64,000 nt of DNA from contig CP097466.1 in the NCBI GenBank assembly GCA_041874725.1, positions 3,472,001 through 3,536,000 on the forward strand. The letters are read 5' to 3'. A program made the position numbers and the translations under genes. The notes under the pieces were generated by a model. The model was not told the origin of the DNA. It saw only the letters and a list, made by a program, of their open reading frames with translations, and searched no databases. This document shows positions 1 to 6,920 of the stretch, piece after piece; within the stretch, counting starts at the first letter, position 1; the number at the start of each line of letters is the position of its first letter. This stretch comes from Duganella sp. BuS-21 (GTDB lineage Bacteria > Pseudomonadota > Gammaproteobacteria > Burkholderiales > Burkholderiaceae_D).

Positions 1-2200
1 CGGCGTAGTGCAGGGCGGCGAATTCCAGCGTCAGCACGGCGGCGCTCCATGGCACGGTCAGGGCGCGCGGCTGGGTCACCGGGCCCTCCAGTATCACGCC
101 TTCGGGACGCTGGCCCTGGCTCAGCGAGCGCTCGTAGATGCGGATGTCGCTGATGGTGGCCGGCGGCACGGTCGGCGTGCGCAGCGGCAGCTCCGGGTAG
201 ACGGCGGTGATGCCGGTGGTGCCGCCGAAATACAGGCGGCCGTCGCTGGTGCGGGCCGACGACGACTGGTGCAGGCCGTCGGTCAGCCCATCGTCGGCGG
301 AGTACTGGGTGAAGGCGCCGGTGTTGGGGTCGAGCCGCGACAGGCCGCGCACGGTGCTGATCCAGAGGATGCCGGCGCGGTCGCTTTCGATCGATTCGAT
401 CAGCACCGGGCCGGGATCTCCGGGACCGGTGTAGCGATGGAATTGCGGCGTGCCGTCCTTGCCCGGCACCATGCGGTTCAAGCCGCGCGCGGTGCCGATC
501 CAGATGGTGCCGACCATGTCCTCGTACAGGCAGGTGATCTTGTCGCTGCTGATGCTGTCGGGCCGCTGCGGATCGTGGCGGAAGTGCTGGAAGCGGCCGT
601 CGTTGTTGGCCATCATATCGAGTCCGCTGCCGCGGAAAAACTCGCCGACCCAGACCCGCCCCTGCGCGTCTTCCAGCACCGCGCTGGCTTCGCTGATGCT
701 GCGGCTGTCCGGCTGGCCGTCGGTGTGGACGTAGCGCAGCATGGCGCCGCCGGCCGGGTCGTAGCGCATCAAGCTGGCGCCGGTGCCCAGCCACAGCACG
801 CCGCCGCGTCCCGGCGCGATGGTGTTGACGAAGTTGTCGGCCGCGATATCGAAACGCACGGCGGACAGGCGGCCGCTACGCGGGTCCAGGCGGTTCAGTC
901 CTTTGGAGGTGCCGACCCACAGCGGTCCGTTTTCCGGTTGCTGATACAGGCTGTAGACCGAGTTGTGATTCAGCGCGCCGTTGCTGCTGGTGGCGCTGTA
1001 GTGCTGGACGATGCGCTTGGCCGTTGGCTCGAACAGCAGCAGGCCGTCGTCCACGCCCAGCCACAGGCCGCCGTCCTGCGCGGCCGCCATGCTGCGCACG
1101 AAGTTCGAGGACGGGAAACTCTCCGGCGCGATGTCGCGCGGGATGATGCGTTCCAGGCCGTAGTTGCCCAGGTTGGCGCGCCACACGCCGTCGGTGAAGC
1201 TGCCCAGCCACAGGGTGCCGTTGCGGTCCTCCATCACCGCGTTGACGGCGTTACTGGGCACGCTATGCTTGTCTTCCGCGCGATGGGTGTAGGTCTGCAC
1301 GTGGACCATGTCCAGCGTCCAGCGCAGCAGGCCTTCGGTGCGGGTGCTGACCCAGACGTTGTGGTGATTGTCGAAATAGATGGCGTTGACGCGGCCGCGC
1401 ACGCCGTCCAGGCGCCGGCGTTCGCTCCACGGCGTGCCGCTTTGCCAGACCACCAGGCCGCCGTCGGTGCCCATCCACAGGCGGCCGTCGGGGCCGAAGC
1501 GCATGGCGCGCACGTCGTTCAGTTTGGCGTCCGGCTGCTGTTCGGAGTCCAGCCGCAAATGCGTGAAGCCCTGCGCACCGGGGGCCAGATAACTCAGGCC
1601 GCCGGGCCAGTTGGCCGCCCACAGGCCGCCGGCGGCGTCCTGCGCGATGGCGTTGACGTCGTTATGGGCGATGGCGTCGCTGCGGGCGGGATCGGCCTGG
1701 TACATGCGGAGCTTGCCGCTGGCCGGGTCCAGGTGCTGCAGGCCGCCCCACGTCGCCAGCCACAGTCCCTGCGCGCCGTCGCCGATGATGTGGCGGATGA
1801 TGCGCGTGTTGCGTTGCGCCGATGGCGGCAGGAAGCGGGTGAAGCCGTTGGTCTCGGGCTCGAAGCGCGCCAGGCCTTCGTCGGTGCCGATCCAGATGCG
1901 GCCCTGGGTATCTTCGTGCAGCGAGCCGACGCGGCCCGCCGGCAGGCTGGCGGGATTGGCGGGATCGTTGGTGTAGCGTACGGCGCGGCGGCCGTTATGG
2001 CGAAACAGCCCGCCTTCGACGGTGCCGATCCAGATGTATCCCTGGCGGTCCTGCAGCAGCGACATGATGGACTGGCTGTCCGGCCCGAGCGATTCCATCG
2101 CCTCGAAGGTCAGCGGGAGTTTGGCCGGTGCGGCGGCGCGGCAGGGCGCGAGCAGGCAAACCAGCAGCAGAAAACAAAATGAAAATCCGGGTAATCGCAT
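1..2200 (-). CDS. Two-component-type ligand-binding sensor with beta-propeller repeats, 3' end outside the window
   Basis: About 733 codons are visible and the frame runs off the left edge, so the C-terminal output domain is not seen. The N-terminus is a signal peptide (MRLPGFSFCFLLLVCLLAP). Next come many propeller repeats of the two-component regulator type, each with a core such as GYIWIGT, GRIWIGTDEGL or GTLWLGSF. The last visible residues (LTLEFAALHY) match the opening of a Y_Y_Y domain, which in this family precedes a membrane helix and a histidine kinase or GGDEF domain. The family senses periplasmic ligands, often sugars. The ATG at 2200 is chosen because it directly precedes the signal peptide. 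The output type cannot be decided from this window. Confidence 0.85.
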   Translation of the reverse strand, partial: MRLPGFSFCFLLLVCLLAPCRAAAPAKLPLTFEAMESLGPDSQSIMSLLQDRQGYIWIGTVEGGLFRHNGRRAVRYTNDPANPASLPAGRVGSLHEDTQGRIWIGTDEGLARFEPETNGFTRFLPPSAQRNTRIIRHIIGDGAQGLWLATWGGLQHLDPASGKLRMYQADPARSDAIAHNDVNAIAQDAAGGLWAANWPGGLSYLAPGAQGFTHLRLDSEQQPDAKLNDVRAMRFGPDGRLWMGTDGGLVVWQSGTPWSERRRLDGVRGRVNAIYFDNHHNVWVSTRTEGLLRWTLDMVHVQTYTHRAEDKHSVPSNAVNAVMEDRNGTLWLGSFTDGVWRANLGNYGLERIIPRDIAPESFPSSNFVRSMAAAQDGGLWLGVDDGLLLFEPTAKRIVQHYSATSSNGALNHNSVYSLYQQPENGPLWVGTSKGLNRLDPRSGRLSAVRFDIAADNFVNTIAPGRGGVLWLGTGASLMRYDPAGGAMLRYVHTDGQPDSRSISEASAVLEDAQGRVWVGEFFRGSGLDMMANNDGRFQHFRHDPQRPDSISSDKITCLYEDMVGTIWIGTARGLNRMVPGKDGTPQFHRYTGPGDPGPVLIESIESDRAGILWISTVRGLSRLDPNTGAFTQYSADDGLTDGLHQSSSARTSDGRLYFGGTTGITAVYPELPLRTPTVPPATISDIRIYERSLSQGQRPEGVILEGPVTQPRALTVPWSAAVLTLEFAALHYA

Positions 2201-2322
2201 CGATAAGAGACATTTGGTGAGAATTACGCGCTAAGTTGAATATCTGCGCGCTGCCCTCAAACGTCAACATATTTCGTACGGCTGTGGCATACCTGCACAC
2301 CGGTTGTTAAACAATCTGATGT

Positions 2323-2604
2323 TTAACGGTGAAAGTCCACTTGAAAACGTACCGGGCCGACCAGCTGGACTTCATGTTCGATCTGGGGCTCGACGACGCC
2401 GGCTTGTTCGGGCGTCAGCAGCACTTCTTCCGGCGCCACGCGGGCGTCGGTGATGCGGTATACAAGGCTACCTTCGAGGATGCTGATGCGGCCCCATACG
2501 CCGGCGGCTGTGGTGTGCGCGCGCTGCAGCGCGGCGGGCGTGGTGGCTTCGGTGAAGACGCCCGTGCTTTTGTAGTGGACGACGGTGTCGGGTATGCTTT
2601 TCAT
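2323..2604 (-). CDS. DUF1971 (YeaR/TehB-like) small cupin-like protein
   Basis: A 93-residue protein matching the DUF1971 family, whose members include YeaR of E. coli and the N-terminal part of some tellurite-resistance proteins. YeaR-type genes respond to nitrate and nitric oxide in enterobacteria (family knowledge). Visible marks are the KSTGVF segment near the start, VWGRI in the middle and the C-terminal VQFQVDFHR-like strand (here VRFQVDFHR). Two in-frame ATGs are close together. I chose 2604 because an AGGAG lies 7 bases upstream, whereas the ATG at 2610 leaves only one base. It is the last gene of the oxidase cluster, directly after the broken haemoglobin, which fits a nitrosative-stress theme. 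Confidence 0.75.
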   Translation of the reverse strand: MKSIPDTVVHYKSTGVFTEATTPAALQRAHTTAAGVWGRISILEGSLVYRITDARVAPEEVLLTPEQAGVVEPQIEHEVQLVGPVRFQVDFHR

Positions 2605-2621
2605 GGTCATGCTCCTGGTGT

Positions 2622-2893
2622 TTATGCGACTTTTACTTCGCCGAAGAAGCCGTATTGCAGGCTGGCGGCGATGCGGCGTGATACGGTCTGGAATTCGGCG
2701 GCGTCTTCGGCGCCGAAAAGACGGACGGTGGTGGCGTCGAACAGAAGTCGACCATCCGGGCCAGGTGGGGCGTCCAGTGCTGGCCGATGGCCAGGTTGAC
2801 GACCGGCCCCAGTTCGGGATCGGCGCGGATGGCGTCATAAAATTCGTGGACCAGGGTGGTGATCGATTCGGGATTCAGGGTCAGGTGCGACAT
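2622..2893 (-). pseudogene. Group III truncated haemoglobin with internal deletion and frameshift
   Basis: The first 50 codons (from MSHLTLNPESITTLVHEFY to HLARMVDF) are a normal start of a group III truncated haemoglobin. After DF the frame continues as a proline-rich run to a stop near 2633. In the next frame the DNA encodes LFDATTVRLFGAEDAAEF and on to LQYGFFGEVKVA, which looks like the family's C-terminal helix. The expected middle, which begins with the W of DFW and carries the proximal haem histidine and the FxRWLALF helix, is absent. That is about 40 codons out of a usual length of about 130. The two fragments meet near 2740-2750. The gene is therefore most likely dead. A sequencing or assembly error cannot be excluded from one sequence. 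Its start overlaps the upstream membrane-protein gene by 59 bases. Confidence 0.7.
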
Positions 2894-3440
2894 GATGGGC
2901 TTCTTTCTTGGAGTGGAGACGCCAGCCCCAGACAAGGGCGATGGCGATCGATGCGCACACCAGCGCTGCCCCGGTGGCGATCTGGTCGTCCAGCAGGTAG
3001 GCGTTGCACAGGCGTTGCGGCATGTTCTGGTATTGGATGCCCGCGATGGCGGTCATCCAGCTGAGGTTCCCCATGTAGAACAACTGGACGATCCAGTTGG
3101 CGCGTCGCAGCGAGCCGGGGAGGATGGCGCCCAGCGCGGTCAGGGAGAGGAATTTAGCCGTTTCAATCAGCGGCTCGGTGAGGCTCAGCTCCAGCGCGCG
3201 CGGGATCATCCAGTAGGCGCTGATGAAGAGCAGGGCGGTCAGGCCGGTGACGCCGTGCTGGTCGAAGGCGGCGATGCGGGAGCGGCCATGCAAAGCCGTG
3301 GCCAGCAGCCAGCCGGCGGCCACCAGCAGCGGCAGTTGCAGCAGCATATGGCGCAGCATGGACGCTTCCAGCCATGTGCGCGGCAGTGCAGCGGCCAGCA
3401 GGCAGGCCAGCGCGAGGCCGGCGCGAATCCCGGCGCTCAT
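2835..3440 (-). CDS. Polytopic membrane protein of the cbb3-like oxidase cluster
   Basis: A 201-residue hydrophobic protein with about five or six predicted helices. The ATG at 3440 overlaps the SCO stop in an ATGA, so translation is probably coupled. The frame is open upstream, but that part is a shadow of the SCO gene. Features such as MLRHMLLQLPLLVAAGW faintly recall CtaG-like cytochrome oxidase assembly proteins, but I cannot assign a family with confidence. Its place between SCO and a haemoglobin suggests a role in oxidase assembly or haem/copper handling (inference). The hydrophilic C-terminal tail (KKEAHHVAPDPES onward) lies over the haemoglobin start. Confidence 0.65.
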   Translation of the reverse strand: MSAGIRAGLALACLLAAALPRTWLEASMLRHMLLQLPLLVAAGWLLATALHGRSRIAAFDQHGVTGLTALLFISAYWMIPRALELSLTEPLIETAKFLSLTALGAILPGSLRRANWIVQLFYMGNLSWMTAIAGIQYQNMPQRLCNAYLLDDQIATGAALVCASIAIALVWGWRLHSKKEAHHVAPDPESRIDHHPGPRIL

Positions 3441-4111
3441 GGCGAGCCCCCTGTCGCTGCGGGACGGTGTGCCATTGCCACCGCATGCTCCAGCGCCTGG
3501 GCCGGATTGTCGTCGTCCGTGATCTGCGCCAGGCGGCCGTCGCGGTCGATCAGGTGAAAGGCCGCGTTGTGCTGGAATTCTCCCATCGGCGCGGGCAGCA
3601 CGACGATGCCGAATGCATCGAGCAGCGCCTTGCGGTCGTCCGCCCGGTCCACGCCGATCATGCGCCACAGCGCCGGATCGGCGTGCTGTCGCCGCGCATA
3701 CGCCGCCAGCACCGACGGCGTATCGCGCGGATCGAAACTGATGCTGAGCAGCCGCACGTCGTTCTGCAAGCCGCGCTGGCGTATCGCATCCTGCAACTGT
3801 TGATACTCGCTGCCCAGCACCGAGCACACCGCATTGCAGCTACTGTAGATGAAGGTCACGATCGCGACCCGGCCATCGGCCTGCAGCAGGCCGCCGAACC
3901 GCGCCGCATCCGGCGCGTGCACCGCCATATCCGGCACCGCCAGCGGCGCGCGGCTGATCGCCAGCCGGCGGCCATCCTCGGTCGACACCACCTCATAGCC
4001 CATCGAGCCCTGATGCAGCGCCGCCGTGCCGAGCCCGCACACCAGCAGCGCAGCCACCAGCGTCGGCGCCAGCGAGCTACTGTTTAAATGGCGCCAGTTC
4101 TTCATCGCCAT
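3437..4111 (-). CDS. SCO1/SenC family copper chaperone
   Basis: A 224-residue thioredoxin-fold protein with an N-terminal membrane anchor (about residues 14-33). SCO proteins deliver copper to, or reduce, the copper site of haem-copper oxidases in the periplasm. The copper motif is visible as CNAVC inside TFIYSSCNAVCSVLG, and the distal histidine lies in FQHNAAFHLID. It overlaps the end of the cytochrome c gene by about 35 bases and the next gene by ATGA, so the cluster is tightly coupled. A second ATG at 4105 is also possible. cbb3-type enzymes have no CuA site, so a SCO here probably serves CuB or redox homeostasis (inference). Confidence 0.85.
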   Translation of the reverse strand: MAMKNWRHLNSSSLAPTLVAALLVCGLGTAALHQGSMGYEVVSTEDGRRLAISRAPLAVPDMAVHAPDAARFGGLLQADGRVAIVTFIYSSCNAVCSVLGSEYQQLQDAIRQRGLQNDVRLLSISFDPRDTPSVLAAYARRQHADPALWRMIGVDRADDRKALLDAFGIVVLPAPMGEFQHNAAFHLIDRDGRLAQITDDDNPAQALEHAVAMAHRPAATGGSP

Positions 4112-4661
4112 TCCATGGATCTTTGCGGTCCTTGCCGGCCTCGCGTTCGGCTTTCACCACTTCCGCGCCGATCTTGCCGGCGCTGTTGCCGAAATTGGCG
4201 CGGATATACGTCAGCACGGCCGCGATTTCGGCGTCGTTCAGCTTTTCCTTGAAGGCCGGCATCTGGCCGCTGTAGGCCACTTCCCTGACGGTCAGCTTGC
4301 CGCCCACGCCATGCAGCAGGATGTTTACCGGCAGCTTGTCCGCGCCCAGCACCCACTCCGAGCCGCCCAGCGGCGGGAACACGCCGGGCAAACCGGCGCC
4401 GCTGGCCTGATGGCAGGCCACGCAGTTGGCCGTATAGATCTGCAGGCCGTCGGCCGCGCCACCGGCGCCGGCCGGCCTGCCCTCCAGCGTGGACATGGTG
4501 CGTCGGTCGCCCAGCTCCGGCGCATCGTCGCCCTGCGTCAGGACGATGTAGCCGACCGCCCACACCACGATCGCCGTCACCACCAGCAGCACCAGGCGCG
4601 GCACCGGACGGTTGCGTTCATACGGATCGGGATGTTCACGCGCGCGCGCATCGTTGCTCAT
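4077..4661 (-). CDS. Membrane-anchored c-type cytochrome of the oxidase cluster
   Basis: A 194-residue protein with one N-terminal helix (about residues 21-41) and one class I cytochrome c domain. The haem motif CVACH is at residues 80-84 and the likely axial methionine is at 134 in SGQMPAF. It probably feeds electrons to the adjacent CcoN/CcoO-like subunits, doing the job of CcoP. Unlike CcoP, which has two haem domains, only one CxxCH is present. The gene overlaps the stop of the ccoO-like gene by 4 bases and the start of SCO downstream. The charged C-terminus (EREAGKDRKDPWNGDEE) is probably periplasmic. Confidence 0.85.
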   Translation of the reverse strand: MSNDARAREHPDPYERNRPVPRLVLLVVTAIVVWAVGYIVLTQGDDAPELGDRRTMSTLEGRPAGAGGAADGLQIYTANCVACHQASGAGLPGVFPPLGGSEWVLGADKLPVNILLHGVGGKLTVREVAYSGQMPAFKEKLNDAEIAAVLTYIRANFGNSAGKIGAEVVKAEREAGKDRKDPWNGDEELAPFKQ

Positions 4662-5245
4662 TTCCGCTTCCCCTCGAAGACGGGATAGGTGTGATCCAGT
4701 CCCTGCATATAGGTCACCAGGTCCAGCGCCTCCTGCCGCGCCACCACCACCTTGCCCGGCGGCTTGTAACCTGGCGGCAGCGTCAGCACGCGGTCGCCAG
4801 GTTCGGCCTTGTCCTTCACCTCGAACAGATACGGATAGGACGGCATGATGGAGCCGGGCGTGTAGGCGCGCGGCTGGTACAAATGGCCCAGATGCCAGTC
4901 CTGGCTGGGCTGGCGCGCGCCGATGTTGAACAGGTCGGGCCCGGTGCGCATGGTGCCCAATAGATGCGGCTTGTCGTAGTGGTAGTCGGCTGCCACCGAG
5001 GCCCGGCCCCAGCCCCGCTTGTCGTCGGGCGCGAAGGCGCGGTCGCGCGGCTGCTGCGAGTGACAGTAGATGCAGCCGTTGGCGATATACACCGCGCGTC
5101 CGCGCAGCTGCGCCGAGGTGTACGATTTGAGGCCGGTCGGCGCTTCCACCGCCTTCAACTGCAGGAACGGCACCACCACCAGCGCCGACGTGGCCAGCGC
5201 CAGCGTGACCATGGCGCCGCTCAGGAGTTTGAGTTCGTCGTTCAT
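4658..5245 (-). CDS. ccoO: CcoO-like mono-haem cytochrome c subunit of a cbb3-like oxidase
   Basis: A 195-residue protein with an N-terminal helix (residues about 8-30), the haem motif CIYCH at 58-62 and an axial methionine at 134 in GSIMPSYPYLF. The CIYCHSQQ and RTGPDLFNIGARQPS segments are hallmarks of the FixO/CcoO family. I chose the ATG at 5245 because GGGAG sits 6-7 bases upstream and the membrane helix follows at once; the longer frame is a shadow. It lies one base after the ccoN-like stop. The protein is close to the usual CcoO length, so this subunit looks intact. The symbol reflects family membership, not proven function. Confidence 0.85.
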   Translation of the reverse strand: MNDELKLLSGAMVTLALATSALVVVPFLQLKAVEAPTGLKSYTSAQLRGRAVYIANGCIYCHSQQPRDRAFAPDDKRGWGRASVAADYHYDKPHLLGTMRTGPDLFNIGARQPSQDWHLGHLYQPRAYTPGSIMPSYPYLFEVKDKAEPGDRVLTLPPGYKPPGKVVVARQEALDLVTYMQGLDHTYPVFEGKRK

Positions 5246-5246
5246 G

Positions 5247-6794
5247 TCACGCTCCCGCCAGTTTCGAGGTATGCAGCAGCGCCGCGCCGGTGCGCGCCGG
5301 GCCGTAGCGGAACACCATCGCCAGGAAGTGACCGGCAAACACCACGTGCCCCAGCGTCATGACGGCGCCGCCGAGCGAGCGACTCTTCAGGTAAGGCAGC
5401 GTCACCGCGACCGACTCCATGAAGGGCTTGGCGGGGTCCAGCATCGCCAGCCCTTGCAGCCAGCCGCCGATACTCAAGCCGACGAAGTAGACCGTGAAGC
5501 CGGCCACCACCAGCCAGAAATGCGCGGCGATCAGGCTCGGATACGGCCACTCCCACGACATCACACGCGGCATGACGAAGTAGATGGCGCCGAACATCAC
5601 CATGCTGAAGAAGCCGTACAAGCCAAGGTGGGCGTGCGCCACCGTGAAGTGCGTGAAGTGCGCCACGCGATTTACCGCGCGCAGCGCTTCGATCGAACCC
5701 TGGATGGAGCTGAGCGTGTACATCATGCCGCCCAAAACGATGAAGCGCAGCGTCGGCGAGTAGATCAGCCGCGAGAAGTGGCCTTTCATGGTCAGGTGCT
5801 GGTTCACGGTGAACGAAATCACCGGCACCACCATCATCACGCTCTGCACGATGGAGAGCGTAATCAACCATCCGGGCACCGGCCCGCCGATCAGGTGGTG
5901 GCCGCCGACCTGACCGTAGAAGAAGGCCAGCGTCCAGAAGCCCAGCAGCGACAGATTGTACGACTGCACCGGGCGGCCGATGATCTTGGGCAGGAAGTAG
6001 TAGACCGAGGCCAGCGCCATTGGCGTGTAGAACAGCCCCAGGACATTGTGGCCGAACCACCAGTTCATGGTGGCCTGCTGCACGCCGAAGTGCGTGGCGG
6101 GCAGGTTCCCGATCAGGAACAGGATGGGGAACCAGAACAGCGCCGCGCCCATGTACCAGACCGACACATACAGGTGATCGACCTTGCGCGCCTGCAGGGT
6201 GTACACCAGCGGTAGTCCCATCAGCGCGCCGCCGGCCACGATCAGCACATCGACCTGCCACGGAATCTCCAGCCACTCCATGCCGTCGTTGATGCCGGCG
6301 GCGATGCAGCCCAGGCCCGCGATCAGGCCCGCGTTCCACAGCATGCAGCCGAGGATGGCGTAGCGGCCGCCCAGCAGGGGCGTCTTCAACAGGCGTGGCA
6401 GCAGCCAGTAGGCCACGCCGAAAGCCGCCATCGGCGCCCAGCCGTAGGCGATGATGTTCAGGTGGATGGTGCGGATGCGGCCGAAGGTCAGCCAGGCCTG
6501 CTGCACCAGCCAGTCCGGTTCATGCAGTTTGATGGAGCTGGTGAGGCCGGCCAGCGAGCCGGCGACCAGCCACACCACGGCGCAGGCCAGGAAGACGAAG
6601 GTGATGACGGCGGTGGAGCGGTCGGCCGCCTCGCGGTCCGGCGGCACGCTGCCGCCGATCTCGCCGGGATTGAAAATGACCTCGGCGGCCTCCGAGGACG
6701 GATCGAACAGGCGTTTGCGCAGCGACCAGATAAAAACAAACAGACCGGTAATCGACAGCACAAACGAAGACAGAAGTATCGTGACTGTATCCAT
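5247..6794 (-). CDS. ccoN: cbb3-like cytochrome c oxidase subunit I (CcoN family)
   Basis: A 515-residue, roughly twelve-helix haem-copper oxidase subunit of the C family. CuB ligands are visible in NWWFGHNVLGLFY and GGHHLIGG, and haem ligands in RIRTIHLN and in HFTHFTVAHAH. A tyrosine in FWTLAFFYGQVGGHHL is in the helix that holds the cross-linked active-site tyrosine of cbb3 enzymes; NO reductases lack it, so an oxidase is favoured over NorB. It is the first gene of a minus-strand operon with ccoO, cytochrome c, SCO, a membrane protein, a broken haemoglobin and DUF1971. Neither ccoQ nor a two-haem ccoP is present. This is a divergent cbb3-like enzyme rather than the standard ccoNOQP set. 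Confidence 0.88.
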   Translation of the reverse strand: MDTVTILLSSFVLSITGLFVFIWSLRKRLFDPSSEAAEVIFNPGEIGGSVPPDREAADRSTAVITFVFLACAVVWLVAGSLAGLTSSIKLHEPDWLVQQAWLTFGRIRTIHLNIIAYGWAPMAAFGVAYWLLPRLLKTPLLGGRYAILGCMLWNAGLIAGLGCIAAGINDGMEWLEIPWQVDVLIVAGGALMGLPLVYTLQARKVDHLYVSVWYMGAALFWFPILFLIGNLPATHFGVQQATMNWWFGHNVLGLFYTPMALASVYYFLPKIIGRPVQSYNLSLLGFWTLAFFYGQVGGHHLIGGPVPGWLITLSIVQSVMMVVPVISFTVNQHLTMKGHFSRLIYSPTLRFIVLGGMMYTLSSIQGSIEALRAVNRVAHFTHFTVAHAHLGLYGFFSMVMFGAIYFVMPRVMSWEWPYPSLIAAHFWLVVAGFTVYFVGLSIGGWLQGLAMLDPAKPFMESVAVTLPYLKSRSLGGAVMTLGHVVFAGHFLAMVFRYGPARTGAALLHTSKLAGA

Positions 6795-6821
6795 GATTTG
6801 GGCGTTGACTTAAAGAGGTAA

Positions 6822-6852
6822 AACAAATACTACATTAAATTTGGTATTTGTT
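6822..6852. promoter_or_regulatory. Inverted repeat upstream of the oxidase operon, possible operator
   Basis: Perfect 9-base arms AACAAATAC (6822-6830) and GTATTTGTT (6844-6852) flank a 13-base AT-rich spacer, 28 bases upstream of the ccoN-like start. Close by are a perfect palindrome CATCCGCGGATG, a second palindrome CCTCTAAAGAGG at 6897-6908, and two copies of TAAAGAGGTA (6811-6820 and 6901-6910). No FNR/Anr consensus is evident. The regulator is unknown. Confidence 0.4.
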
Positions 6853-6920
6853 CAATCAGCATCGATGATAAAAGCATCCGCGGATGGCCGAATAGACCTC
6901 TAAAGAGGTAGGGCAGTCAT

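Noticed and set aside
8..2182. Long open frame on the plus strand over the propeller sensor
   Set aside because: It is the mirror of the real minus-strand gene and lacks any protein family features; the minus strand has a signal peptide and propeller motifs.
2301..2327. TTGTTAAACAATCTGATGTTTAAC as a terminator for the DUF1971 gene
   Set aside because: The stems are short and AT-rich and no run of T follows in the right direction.
2633..2935. A 100-residue protein in the haemoglobin region as a real full-length gene
   Set aside because: Its C-terminal half is a Pro/Ser-rich frame with no family match, while the neighbouring frame carries the true haemoglobin ending.
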